Assembly: GCA_019634675.1 (NCBI GenBank)
Contig: JAHCAX010000005.1
Span: 1-64,000 of the forward strand
DNA: 64,000 bases
Source of the DNA: Acherontichlamydia pituitae
GTDB taxonomy: Bacteria; Chlamydiota; Chlamydiia; Chlamydiales; Rhabdochlamydiaceae
Direction of reading: 5' to 3'
Position numbers and translations under genes: made by a program. The notes below the pieces were generated by a model that made no database searches, was not told where the DNA came from, and saw only the letters and a list, made by a program, of their open reading frames with translations. Below, in pieces: positions 33,657 through 42,263 of the stretch; within the stretch, counting starts at the first letter, position 1; each line of letters starts with the position of its first letter.

Positions 33657-34846
33657 TGAACAATCCCTACCTCGACCAACTGTTTGCAGCCCCATCGCAC
33701 CAAAGCTCTAGGACAACGCCTGGCAGCACGCCGCGCGATTTAAGCTATTCCTACGCTCTTGCGCAAGCTTTTGATTTTCCCCATCGATCCTATCCTTGCA
33801 TCCATGTTGCCGGCAGCAATGGAAAAGGTTCAGTCAGCTTAAAAATTGCCGCAGCCTTGGAAAAAGAGGGATACAAAGTCGGCCTTTACACATCGCCTCA
33901 TCTGATCCATTTTAACGAAAGGATCCGTGTCAATGCAGGACCGATCGATGAAAAAAGCTTGAATGAAGGACTCAAATCCCTGTTCTTAGCCGAGCGGGCA
34001 ATCAACCTGCAGGCAACATTTTTTGAGCTTGCGACCCATCTTGCCTTTCTCTACTTCCGTAGCCAAAAGGTGGATATCGCCGTCATTGAGACTGGATTAG
34101 GAGGCAGGCTGGACGCGACCAATATCATCGATCCCATTCTGACAGTCATCACATCGATCAGCCTTGAGCATGCGCATCTCTTAGGAAATAACCTCGAGGC
34201 GATCGCATTGGAAAAAGCAGGAATTATCAAACACGCGGTCCCTTGCGTCATCGGACCGAATGCGAGGAACCTTTCGATCAAAGGGCGTGCAGATCAGCTC
34301 AAAGCTCCACTGATTGCAACCGAATGCGCCAGCCGATTTTTTGACGATGAGAACTGTGCGATAGCGCGCAACGCCCTGATGCATCTTAAAGATAGATTTC
34401 ATCTGCAGGATGAAAGCATCGAAGCGGGACTTAAGGTAAGGCCCCGATGCCGATTTGAGCAGCATGGGAATGTGATCTTCGACGTTGCCCATAATCCCGA
34501 TGCCTTTGCCCATCTGGTCCAGGCGCTGGACCGGTTCTTTCCCCAGCAAAAGAAAAGGTTCCTCGTCGGCTTTTGCAAAGACAAGGATGCAGCCGCCTGC
34601 CTTAAGCACCTGGTCCCGGCGGCAACCCATCTGCATCTGGTCAAAGCGCCGACTTCCCGCGCCGCATCTTTAGAAGATTTAGCCCATTGCTTGCAACGTC
34701 AGGGATGCACAGCGTATAGCTGCCATCCTCAGATTGCAGATGCAATGGAAGAGGCCCTCCTGCTCGCTAAGCAAGCAGGAGAGCTCCTCATTGTCTGCGG
34801 CAGCTTCTACATCATGAAGGAAGCTTTAGAGCCAATTGTAAACTAA
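33656..34846 (+). CDS. folC: Folylpolyglutamate synthase / dihydrofolate synthase
   Basis: FolC adds glutamate to dihydropteroate and/or folates using ATP, and belongs to the Mur ligase-like superfamily. The 396-residue frame has the P-loop HVAGSNGKGSVS (about 50-60), FFELATHLAF, then IETGLGGRLDATNI, the metal-binding HAHLLGN region and C-terminal FDVAHNPDAF. ATG 33656 overlaps the PHP stop; GTG 33653 is an alternative. The TAA lies in the left end of repeat R3. Confidence 0.93.
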   Translation: MNNPYLDQLFAAPSHQSSRTTPGSTPRDLSYSYALAQAFDFPHRSYPCIHVAGSNGKGSVSLKIAAALEKEGYKVGLYTSPHLIHFNERIRVNAGPIDEKSLNEGLKSLFLAERAINLQATFFELATHLAFLYFRSQKVDIAVIETGLGGRLDATNIIDPILTVITSISLEHAHLLGNNLEAIALEKAGIIKHAVPCVIGPNARNLSIKGRADQLKAPLIATECASRFFDDENCAIARNALMHLKDRFHLQDESIEAGLKVRPRCRFEQHGNVIFDVAHNPDAFAHLVQALDRFFPQQKKRFLVGFCKDKDAAACLKHLVPAATHLHLVKAPTSRAASLEDLAHCLQRQGCTAYSCHPQIADAMEEALLLAKQAGELLIVCGSFYIMKEALEPIVN

Positions 34847-35003
34847 GATGCCTGTTAAAATCGTCCTTTTGAGCCATTTTGCTACCCTGTTTTCCGAGTC
34901 CTACTCCTTGTAGTATGTCCTCGGAAATCAAGGCCATGGCTGCTCGCGCAGCTAGCAAACTAGCTCAAAATCTTCAATTTTTCCAGGCATCCTAGTTTTA
35001 CAA
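34836..35003. repeat. Palindromic element R3 between folC and a convergent gene
   Basis: This 168-bp imperfect palindrome has left end TTGTAAACTAAGATGCCTG (34836-34854) and right end CAGGCATCCTAGTTTTACAA (34984-35003). An inner stem runs around TTTTCCGAG / CTCGGAAA. Both convergent genes stop inside the ends (folC TAA 34844-34846; facing gene TAA 34998-35000). Its right arm resembles 22671-22711. Confidence 0.85.
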
Positions 35004-35879
35004 ATGGCTCTTTAGAGCAAATCGGATAGGGTTCTTTTCCTCTTCGGCAGTCACATTGCGCAGGCCCATGAAGATCTCGTCGATCTGGCTTGAAGTGGGG
35101 TAGGGCTCGCGGTTATTGACCAGCTGATTGGCCGTTGCGAGCAGCGCTTGAATGGTCTCGACCTCATCCTCAAAAGCGACAGCTGTCAGCTCTCTCAAAT
35201 GCTGGTGGAAAGTTTTCTTTAAATTTTCAGGGAGCTGGTTGTAAGCAGCCCTGGCCTCCCGCAATTTTCCATTATAGACCATTGCGGCAATATCAAATAA
35301 ATCTTCATATTGGCCTGGCTCCAGCTCGATCTCTTCGATCAAGCGGACGTCCCGCTGCTGGACAAGCCAATCGAAATGGGCGACCGGCTTCTCATCAGGG
35401 GCTTTGCCCTTTAGAGCTAGATCGGCCTCCTTAAGCGCATGGCGCGCATCATTGATCACCTGCCGGTCTTTAAGCCCCGGACGGTAATCTTTCAGAAAGC
35501 GGAAGATATGCCGTTTAAGGGCATTGACCGCCTTGGCATCGACTGGATCTCCATGGGCCATCGAATCCTTAAGAGATTCAGCCTCATGCTGGATTTGAGA
35601 GACTTTCCGAGCGACAAGGGCATCTTCGATCCGCCCATAGATATGGATAATCTCATCCTCTAAACTTCCAAAATAGTCCTGTTGAGACTGTCCAAAGACG
35701 TTTTGCGCCTTGTCCTTCATGTCCCTTAAGGCCGTGCAGGTGCGGTCCAGGTCCCGGGTCAATTTAGTGACCTGTCGGGTAGACTGGATCGTATCTAACT
35801 GGCCTTTAATGGATTGCAGTTGGGATTGCAACCCTTGAGATCCACGAACAAAATTAAGACTAATTTTAATAGATCCCAT
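34998..35879 (-). CDS. Helical/coiled-coil protein, unknown, possible effector
   Basis: The 293-residue product is almost entirely alpha-helical, with heptad-like patterns at ~15-125 (GLQSQLQSIKGQLDTIQS onward). It has no signal peptide or membrane span. I do not recognise a family. It heads a block of unrecognised, probably secreted proteins on the same strand, which is the only hint to function. ATG 35879 has a poor ribosome site; the region up to 36009 is AT-rich. Confidence 0.6.
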   Translation of the reverse strand: MGSIKISLNFVRGSQGLQSQLQSIKGQLDTIQSTRQVTKLTRDLDRTCTALRDMKDKAQNVFGQSQQDYFGSLEDEIIHIYGRIEDALVARKVSQIQHEAESLKDSMAHGDPVDAKAVNALKRHIFRFLKDYRPGLKDRQVINDARHALKEADLALKGKAPDEKPVAHFDWLVQQRDVRLIEEIELEPGQYEDLFDIAAMVYNGKLREARAAYNQLPENLKKTFHQHLRELTAVAFEDEVETIQALLATANQLVNNREPYPTSSQIDEIFMGLRNVTAEEEKNPIRFALKSHL

Positions 35880-36010
35880 GTAACTTATTCTTCTTTATTA
35901 TATGTATTAGAATTATAAGGGTAATATTCCACCCTACTTTAATTCTATTCCCTCTACATATAACATTCAATTAGCAATCTTTTTTTTAATCGAAGAACGG
36001 CGATAAAAAT

Positions 36011-36043
36011 AAAAAAAAAGCTATGCCTTTTTCAAGACATAGC
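36011..36043 (-). terminator. Intrinsic terminator for the 602/579-residue gene pair
   Basis: Read on the minus strand, stem GCTATG (36043-36038) pairs with CATAGC (36025-36020) and is followed by nine T (36019-36011). It lies 36 bases after the stop at 36079. Confidence 0.8.
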
Positions 36044-36078
36044 CTTTTTCAGGATCAGTTGTAAATTAAAATAATTTA

Positions 36079-37887
36079 TTAACAACCCCAGATTGCGCGC
36101 AATTCCTCATCGAGCTTGGCAACGGCTGCCAGCTTGAGTGCTTGAGGAACATTGCATCCCTCTTCGTTTCTCAAAGCTGCTTTGCCGAAATCGCTCCAAC
36201 TGCTGCGAGCAGAGTCTTGGAATCCAGCTTCGACATGCCCATTGTAGAGGAAGCCGCGGATCCTGTGCTCGAGATTTGGATGAGCGTAGTAGTCGGGTAG
36301 GCTGTTATTGAGACGGATCTCGCTCAGCTGATCCAATTGAGTGCGGAGGCTATCCGTATCATTGGCACGGATTGCTTCTTGTATGCCGCTTAAGAGGACT
36401 TTGACGAGTGCTCGGTTGATCACTTCAGTCCGCTCTTCTTGCGTCGCATTGGCTTGAGCCTTGCTTGGAGGAAGATCTCCGAAGAAAGCGACTCTGCCGT
36501 AGTCATCATGTTCGACATATTTTTCCATGTGAAGATGGAACCAGAACTGCAATGCATAGATCGCATGCGCAGAAGATTGATCTGTATCTTCGATAAGGGA
36601 AGCCATGAGCTGAAGGTTGCCCATATCGTTTTCAAGGTTCAGCGTATGCATCTGGTTGAAAAATCCTGCTGCAGCAATCTTCTTTTCTAAGGTCTCGCGG
36701 GAATATGGCGTAGCAGATACATCAGAAATTTCAGACATGCGAAGTGCTTGCGCTAGTAGTGCATCATAATCTTCATCATCTTCTGTATTGGGCAGCTCTA
36801 TTGAAACAGCAACGTCAGATGGATTGATCGACATGGTGAACGCGCTAAGAAGCTCTTCCAATGTTTCTGCAAGGCTTTCTTGCGGAGCTGCAGTTGGGAA
36901 CACGTCGTTAACTGCTTGTCTGCAATGGTCAACTGATGCGAAGTTAGTGATCGCATCACTACCACGATTGATCATGCCCATGGCTCCTGCAGCCATCCGA
37001 CGCGATTGGATCTCACCGATCTTATCATATAATCTTCCGCGCAGATCACTATCAACTTGAGGAAGCAGGGCTTTAAGAGCATTTTGATCATTAGTTTCAA
37101 GAGCAGAGAGGATCTGTCCTTTCAGGTCGGAACCGGAGCTGGCCAGCGCTTCTATCGCTTTTTGTTCTGTAATGATCTCTTGAAGGATTGAATGTACAGA
37201 TCCTGTAAGTTCAGCAATCGATGTGCCGTTCTTCTCAGAAACATAATTGCGGTTTAAAGCAAATTTTGTCAAAGAGCCCATTAAAGGAAGCAGGCTGCGG
37301 AAATCATGTTCAGCGTCTCCATTGAATCCACCTTTAATCGTAGCAAATTGCTCGCTGAAGTAGCGGACGTGGACGAGTTCGATGTCTTTCATGAACCCTT
37401 GCAGTTGTTCAATCTCATGAGGTGTTGCATTCTCAGCTAACGCTGCAACGCGATCTTTTAAAGTAGTCTCGATTTCTGTAGCCGCATCATGATTAGTAAA
37501 GCTTGGAGAAACCCTTCGGAAAACCTCTTCAGAAGTTTGCATCAACCCTCTATAAGAGTCGCCAAACGCAATGTCATCAACAATACCCATTAAAGAAGCT
37601 CGTGTTCCTTGGAGTCTTTGCAAGGTGTCGCCGATAGAGAATAAATTGGTTTGGAACTGGAGCAGCGCTTCTTGTCCTAGGTCGGTGATCTGAGAGGCCA
37701 GAGCTGTCATTGTTTCATACGAACCTTGCGCTCTATCGATTTGATCTAATTGCTGGAGCTGAGCTCGTTCATCGATAACTTGACCAGGTACTCTGGCGTT
37801 CATGCTGCTTTCGAGCTGAGCTAAGCTTCTTGCTAGTTCAGCAGCTTGGTTAGCAACTTCCTGAGAAAAATTGATTTGATGTGCCAT
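36079..37887 (-). CDS. Probable effector with a ubiquitin-interacting motif
   Basis: The 602-residue protein is mostly helical and unrecognised overall. At about residues 366-383 it contains DDEDYDALLAQALRMSE, which meets the UIM consensus: acidic run, L-x-x-A-L-x-x-S, then acidic. UIMs bind ubiquitin and are eukaryotic modules. Residues ~420-602 are homologous to the C-terminus of the upstream 579-residue protein (shared FFH/FWFHLHM-type stretch, DDYGRVAF / DDYGRLAF, GIQEAIRANDTDS / GIENAIRDNDIES). It starts 3 bases after that gene, with the GGAG site inside the upstream coding end, so the pair is one operon. Secretion is inferred. Confidence 0.65.
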   Translation of the reverse strand: MAHQINFSQEVANQAAELARSLAQLESSMNARVPGQVIDERAQLQQLDQIDRAQGSYETMTALASQITDLGQEALLQFQTNLFSIGDTLQRLQGTRASLMGIVDDIAFGDSYRGLMQTSEEVFRRVSPSFTNHDAATEIETTLKDRVAALAENATPHEIEQLQGFMKDIELVHVRYFSEQFATIKGGFNGDAEHDFRSLLPLMGSLTKFALNRNYVSEKNGTSIAELTGSVHSILQEIITEQKAIEALASSGSDLKGQILSALETNDQNALKALLPQVDSDLRGRLYDKIGEIQSRRMAAGAMGMINRGSDAITNFASVDHCRQAVNDVFPTAAPQESLAETLEELLSAFTMSINPSDVAVSIELPNTEDDEDYDALLAQALRMSEISDVSATPYSRETLEKKIAAAGFFNQMHTLNLENDMGNLQLMASLIEDTDQSSAHAIYALQFWFHLHMEKYVEHDDYGRVAFFGDLPPSKAQANATQEERTEVINRALVKVLLSGIQEAIRANDTDSLRTQLDQLSEIRLNNSLPDYYAHPNLEHRIRGFLYNGHVEAGFQDSARSSWSDFGKAALRNEEGCNVPQALKLAAVAKLDEELRAIWGC

Positions 37888-37890
37888 GGA

Positions 37891-39630
37891 TTATATTCTC
37901 CATTTTTGTTGGTATTGTTGTCTAATTTGACGGATAACTTCTAACTTAATTGCTTGAGGAACTTGATGCGGAGGGGCCTCATCGCGGAAACCGCGGCGGC
38001 CAAAGTCTCCTTGGAATGCAGGATCGTGGGCAGAGACTAGGCTTTGATCGGCTTCCCGCGCTAGATTGTAGCGCTGGTAGAGTGCGGCGAACAGGCTATG
38101 CGAGGCCCTGCTAAAGCTTTCAATCCGGTCCCGCTCATGAAGTTCGAACCGGTCCAGGATATCAAGATAGCGTCGGACACTTTCTATGTCGTTGTCCCTA
38201 ATCGCATTTTCTATTCCTTCCAAGCCGACTTCGACAAGAGTGCGCTGGATGGCCCTTGCCCGTTCAACTGGCTCTGAGCCGACACCGCCGAAGTTTAAAA
38301 AGGCAAGCCGTCCATAGTCGTCAACATCGCTTGGGATCTTCTCCGGCGTTTCGTTGGCATGGATGAAGTAGGTGTGGAAGAAGAGGCGGTCGGAGACATT
38401 CCACGGGGTATCGGAACTCATCCTAAACACGGCTTTCAGCTCGGAGGATTGCAATTGGGCGACCAAGGTCAACATTTGAAGATCTGCGTCATCATCGGCC
38501 CTGATCTGAAGGAGGCCAATCTGTTCAAGCATCTGAGTCAGCGATCCTGACGCTTGGTAAATAGGGGAATTGACAGCAGAGGCTGGATGCGAGGAAGAGA
38601 TAATAACTTGGTGAAGCTGAGCGATCTCTGGCGCTGCTGCGGCAGGTTGTACAATTTCAGTTGTTAGAGGAAGTGGCGCAGGATCTTTTAAAACGACAGG
38701 ATAGAGGTTCATCATATTGTAATGCTCGCCCATGTCTTCAACGAAAGGATAACGGCGGGCCAAGTATGCAGCTGCATCTTCAGCGCGGTCAAATTCGACC
38801 AGGTAGGCGTGGGGATTGTTGTCATTGAGTTCGCGGCTGCCGTGCGAGTCGCAATGGACGAATAGGTCTTGGCCGAGATGGTCAGGGTGGGGGAGGATGA
38901 TCAGGGATCCCGATTCGCCATGGGAAGTGATGATGCATCCGATCGATTCCTTCCCTTGCGCAGCCTTTAGATCGAGCAGAGATTGGACCGTTTCTTCAAA
39001 GACCGCTGCATTGTCTTGCCTTAAGACTTTAGGGTAAAACCCAAACCCGCCGAACTCGGCAGGCAGGACGATTTGCAGTTCGGGAAATCTGCCATCGGCG
39101 ATATCTGCAAACGTAACGTGTTCTCCCTCCAAGAAAGGATTTTGCCTCTGGACTTCCAAGGCATCGACCATCATCTGCTGTCCTTGGCCGATCAGGGCAT
39201 TTAGGTCTGCGCCCCTACCATTCTGTAAAAGAGAAAGGACTGCGCACGGAGCGATGCAGGTGCAAGCTGAGTTGCGATCGGTGGCAATTGCATGGATTGC
39301 TGCATATCTGCCATCGTACTGGTTGTGGTCGGCAAAGTATTTGCGGATAGGAGGCTGAGGAGATGTAATGCCGTCAGTTGGAGCGATTAATGCGAGCTGC
39401 TCTTGGACAAGGGTCAGCGCTTCCGACGCGCGGGAAACGGAGGCTCTTTCGTCAAGAGTCCTTGCCTGAGGTTGAAGCTCTTGAATCAAGCGGGAATAAG
39501 TTGCAAAAAGAATTCTTGATTGAGCGGGAGGAAGATCAAACAGTTGATCATTCAAAATCTGAATTTGATCTTGTATGGTTTGAACTTCAGCAAGCGTGCT
39601 TCTTGAAGAGGAAAAAATTTGATGAGACAT
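37891..39630 (-). CDS. Candidate viral-tegument-type deubiquitinase effector
   Basis: The central region of this 579-residue protein has the order seen in herpesvirus large-tegument cysteine proteases and their bacterial relatives. A Cys-rich helix start (C123, C125, C129 in ACTCIAPCAVLSLL) comes first, then a beta pair (GCIITSHGESGSLIILPHP). A D-x-H motif in HCDSHGSREL follows (D261, H263), and then NPHAYLVEFD with AAAYLARRYPF. The DSHG / strand / xxYL pattern is the distinctive part. Residues ~390-579 form the C-terminal domain shared with the next gene. AAGGTC precedes ATG 39630. The deubiquitinase role and secretion are inferred; the catalytic Cys is one of the three. Confidence 0.6.
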   Translation of the reverse strand: MSHQIFSSSRSTLAEVQTIQDQIQILNDQLFDLPPAQSRILFATYSRLIQELQPQARTLDERASVSRASEALTLVQEQLALIAPTDGITSPQPPIRKYFADHNQYDGRYAAIHAIATDRNSACTCIAPCAVLSLLQNGRGADLNALIGQGQQMMVDALEVQRQNPFLEGEHVTFADIADGRFPELQIVLPAEFGGFGFYPKVLRQDNAAVFEETVQSLLDLKAAQGKESIGCIITSHGESGSLIILPHPDHLGQDLFVHCDSHGSRELNDNNPHAYLVEFDRAEDAAAYLARRYPFVEDMGEHYNMMNLYPVVLKDPAPLPLTTEIVQPAAAAPEIAQLHQVIISSSHPASAVNSPIYQASGSLTQMLEQIGLLQIRADDDADLQMLTLVAQLQSSELKAVFRMSSDTPWNVSDRLFFHTYFIHANETPEKIPSDVDDYGRLAFLNFGGVGSEPVERARAIQRTLVEVGLEGIENAIRDNDIESVRRYLDILDRFELHERDRIESFSRASHSLFAALYQRYNLAREADQSLVSAHDPAFQGDFGRRGFRDEAPPHQVPQAIKLEVIRQIRQQYQQKWRI

Positions 39631-39959
39631 TAAATTTTGACCTTAAGATTTATTTCGCGACTTTGATCCGCTAATGTTATCAAACGAAATCAAGCAAGTC
39701 AATTGGTAATTAATTTGTTAAAATTTATTTTATTTATTAAGTTAATTTTTTAATTTTTCACAGTTATTGTTTCAACGATTGTTTGTGTAACGGTCTTACT
39801 GAGTTAAGTTTGTTTTAAACTGTTGAAAACTAACTAGTTAGTTATTGCTTAAATTTATTGTGTTGTTGTTGATGTAATTATATAATTTACAAAAATTAAT
39901 TATTTAATTATAATTGATTTGAATATTATTTTAATTTAAAACTGAAAAGGGTTGTTACT
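39631..39959 (+). promoter_or_regulatory. AT-rich intergenic with a duplicated upstream block
   Basis: No gene is seen. The last ~76 bases (39884-39959) are highly similar to 42189-42263 before the next gene. The shared parts include TTTAATTATAATTG, TTGAATA and ATTTTAATTTAA, ending in an AAAAGG ribosome site 10 bases from each ATG. The block was copied with the gene start and probably holds its promoter. Confidence 0.55.
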
Positions 39960-41921
39960 ATGTCTTCGTCTAGTTCGCTATTGCTCGGCTCTTCAAGTTC
40001 AACTTACAGTTCCCCAGTAATTCCAATCGAGCAGCCGACCCCATACTCTGAGCTGACAGAAAGGTCTGAAGCTGCTTACGTAAGGACCCTTTCACCAGAG
40101 AGGCAAAGTCAATTGGATCCTTTTGGAGCCGATCTTCTACCCGTTGCCGACGCTTCGCAAAGTTCTTCTTACCAGTTGCTTGGATCTGATGGGGTTAAAG
40201 GAGTAAATTTCTATGACTTACGAGGTTTTGATAGCTTTAACGAAGACCATAAAATGGCCTGTGTACGCGAATTTGCTCAGAACACGTATTCAATGCTGGA
40301 CCCACATAGTAAACAAAAGATTCACATGTCTATCTGGACTCAGCTAGGGAGTCCAAGAGAAGTCGATCCAATGAATTGGAATCAAGGAGAAGCTCTAGCA
40401 GACTTGGCAATGTTCTCTGTTGCATTTAACAGTCTTCCTGAAGAAGAAAGAAAAGGCTTAGTCTTTAAATACGAAGTAAACTCTTCGCCAAGCTTTGCTA
40501 GTTCAAGCGTTCCTATCGATCAAGACGCTTCAAGTGAAATGCTGCCCCCCAGTGCAGGAATTGCAACTGTCGATCATGTCGCAACCCTTTCATCAAGTAT
40601 CGATCATGGATTTATTGCGGCAATGGAACCGCCAAAGACCGTCGGTCCTGATCTATTTTTCAATTTAAAAAATGACCTAAAGACACATGGCAATGGGGAA
40701 GGTAAATTATTTAAGAGAAATGCTGAACAGTTAATTGAATTTTTTGAGAGTTTGTCTGAAGTTATTTCTAAATATGATAATAACGAGATAGAAAAGGGAG
40801 GTGTTTGTAAGCTAGTTAAGCAAATCGCATCCAATTTGAATATGGGATTGCACTTGAATGAATTTGACAACCACGAAGCTCTTATAGGAATGATTCGCGG
40901 TACGCTTGCTTCTGTGCAAATTGCCTATATGGATGCCAAAGCTAACAATATGCTGCCAGTTTTTTTCATTGCGGGACTTGGTAATGGGAGTTGTTATAAC
41001 ACACGTACAGAGATCATTACTTTGTATTCTGATGCGACTCATTGTGGTTATAGGCAAGAAGAAAAAAATCAAAAGTTGTTAGAGCTTACTGTCAAGACTT
41101 ATGCGACACGAATGAATCAAGGCAAATTGCCTGTCGATTTAGACGAGTTTCACAGATACTTAACTGGGATCATGGGCCTTAAATTGGAGAACTTTGGCAT
41201 TTTTAATGAAAATCCTAGAGAAAACCCGTTTGTCAGAGCCCTGACAATTTCCGGCATATTTTCTCCTGATGACGATGGAAATTTTTTTGAAGCCGTTATG
41301 GACGAGTATACTTTTTGGCCGGCTAGTGGAGAAAAAAACTTACGGACTGGACGGGGAGATGAAGGCCATGCAAGAGAAAGTAGAGCTGCATTTAGGCAGC
41401 TCCTAATTAGGAGCCAAGCCCCTTTATTAACTGAAGTCAATAAGCAAAATGTCGATAGGCATATCGACAATTTCATACGACTGAATAGAGAGCTACTGAC
41501 ACCCGATTTAGGAGAGCCTATCGATGAGGGGTTCAAGACCGTGGTCTCCCAATTATTTGAAGAGTGGGATCGATCAGTAGAAAAATCAGAACTCCCTGAA
41601 AGAGACAAAGGATACGTTAAAGAAAACAGAACTTATTTTGGAAATTTCCTCTTAAGAAACGAGTCTATTCAAAGAATAGGAATCGATAAAGACAATATTG
41701 ATGCTTATATTGACGATTTTATCAGAGATAAGCAACTCGAGATGCTGTTGGGCAAACCAGCCGATGAACAGCGCATTTCAGGAGACCGAAGAAGAAGAAA
41801 TATCGCGCGAGATAATATAGCAGGTGGCAGGAGCCAAGCAAAAAAAACAGGTGGAGCGCAAACTTCTTCCTCTTCTTCTTCTGGCCCAAGAAAAGGGGGA
41901 AGGGGCGGAAAACGTCGATAG
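39960..41921 (+). CDS. Ser-rich N-terminus protein, probable effector, unknown catalytic core
   Basis: The 653-residue protein begins MSSSSS..GSSSSTYSS with QPTP, nearly the same as the next gene. Residues ~200-320 also share a TVDHVATLSSS-type start and helical region with it. A conserved-looking stretch, AGLGNGSCYNTRTEI (C345), could be a catalytic Cys centre but matches no family I can name. The C-terminus (about 610-653) is basic and disordered, with SGDRRRRNIARD, a Ser run and GPRKGGRGGKRR, like a nuclear-localisation or nucleic-acid-binding tail. The disordered Ser-rich start is typical of type III signals; secretion is inferred. Confidence 0.55.
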   Translation: MSSSSSLLLGSSSSTYSSPVIPIEQPTPYSELTERSEAAYVRTLSPERQSQLDPFGADLLPVADASQSSSYQLLGSDGVKGVNFYDLRGFDSFNEDHKMACVREFAQNTYSMLDPHSKQKIHMSIWTQLGSPREVDPMNWNQGEALADLAMFSVAFNSLPEEERKGLVFKYEVNSSPSFASSSVPIDQDASSEMLPPSAGIATVDHVATLSSSIDHGFIAAMEPPKTVGPDLFFNLKNDLKTHGNGEGKLFKRNAEQLIEFFESLSEVISKYDNNEIEKGGVCKLVKQIASNLNMGLHLNEFDNHEALIGMIRGTLASVQIAYMDAKANNMLPVFFIAGLGNGSCYNTRTEIITLYSDATHCGYRQEEKNQKLLELTVKTYATRMNQGKLPVDLDEFHRYLTGIMGLKLENFGIFNENPRENPFVRALTISGIFSPDDDGNFFEAVMDEYTFWPASGEKNLRTGRGDEGHARESRAAFRQLLIRSQAPLLTEVNKQNVDRHIDNFIRLNRELLTPDLGEPIDEGFKTVVSQLFEEWDRSVEKSELPERDKGYVKENRTYFGNFLLRNESIQRIGIDKDNIDAYIDDFIRDKQLEMLLGKPADEQRISGDRRRRNIARDNIAGGRSQAKKTGGAQTSSSSSSGPRKGGRGGKRR

Positions 41922-42263
41922 GCTGCTGCTTTCCTAAATGTTCCGTTATAAGAGTCCAATTTCAGGCCGTTCTGCAATGGTCTTAACGGATTAATGTATT
42001 AGAGTCTACCGTTGAGAAAGCGACGAACCCTTTTTCAGCGGCAGACTCTAAGTCGATCTGTAATTAATTTTTTAAATTTTTCTGATCTTGTATTGGGTAT
42101 ACTGGCTTACACTAGTGCGCATCCTGAATTAATTTTGTTTAAAATCTGTAAAAAATATTTTATTGATTTAAAAAATGAAATTATGTTATTTACAAAAAAA
42201 TATAATTTAATTATAATTGTATTGAATACTATTTTAATTTAATTCAATAAAAGGATTGTTGCT
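41922..42263. other. Intergenic with hairpin and duplicated gene-flank sequence
   Basis: No convincing gene is seen. 41920-41990 resembles 43690-43760 after the next gene (GATAGGCTGCTG, then GGCCGTTCTGCAATGGTCT against GACCGTTTTGCAACGGTCT). A 21-bp imperfect hairpin (41999-42019 / 42031-42051) has TTAGAGTCT ends and a core like R1 in reverse. 42189-42263 is the duplicated promoter block. Confidence 0.5.

Noticed and set aside
40900..41200. NEL (IpaH/SspH) ubiquitin ligase domain in the 653-residue protein
   Set aside because: GSCYNTR only loosely recalls the CxD-R motif of NEL, and the following region does not match.
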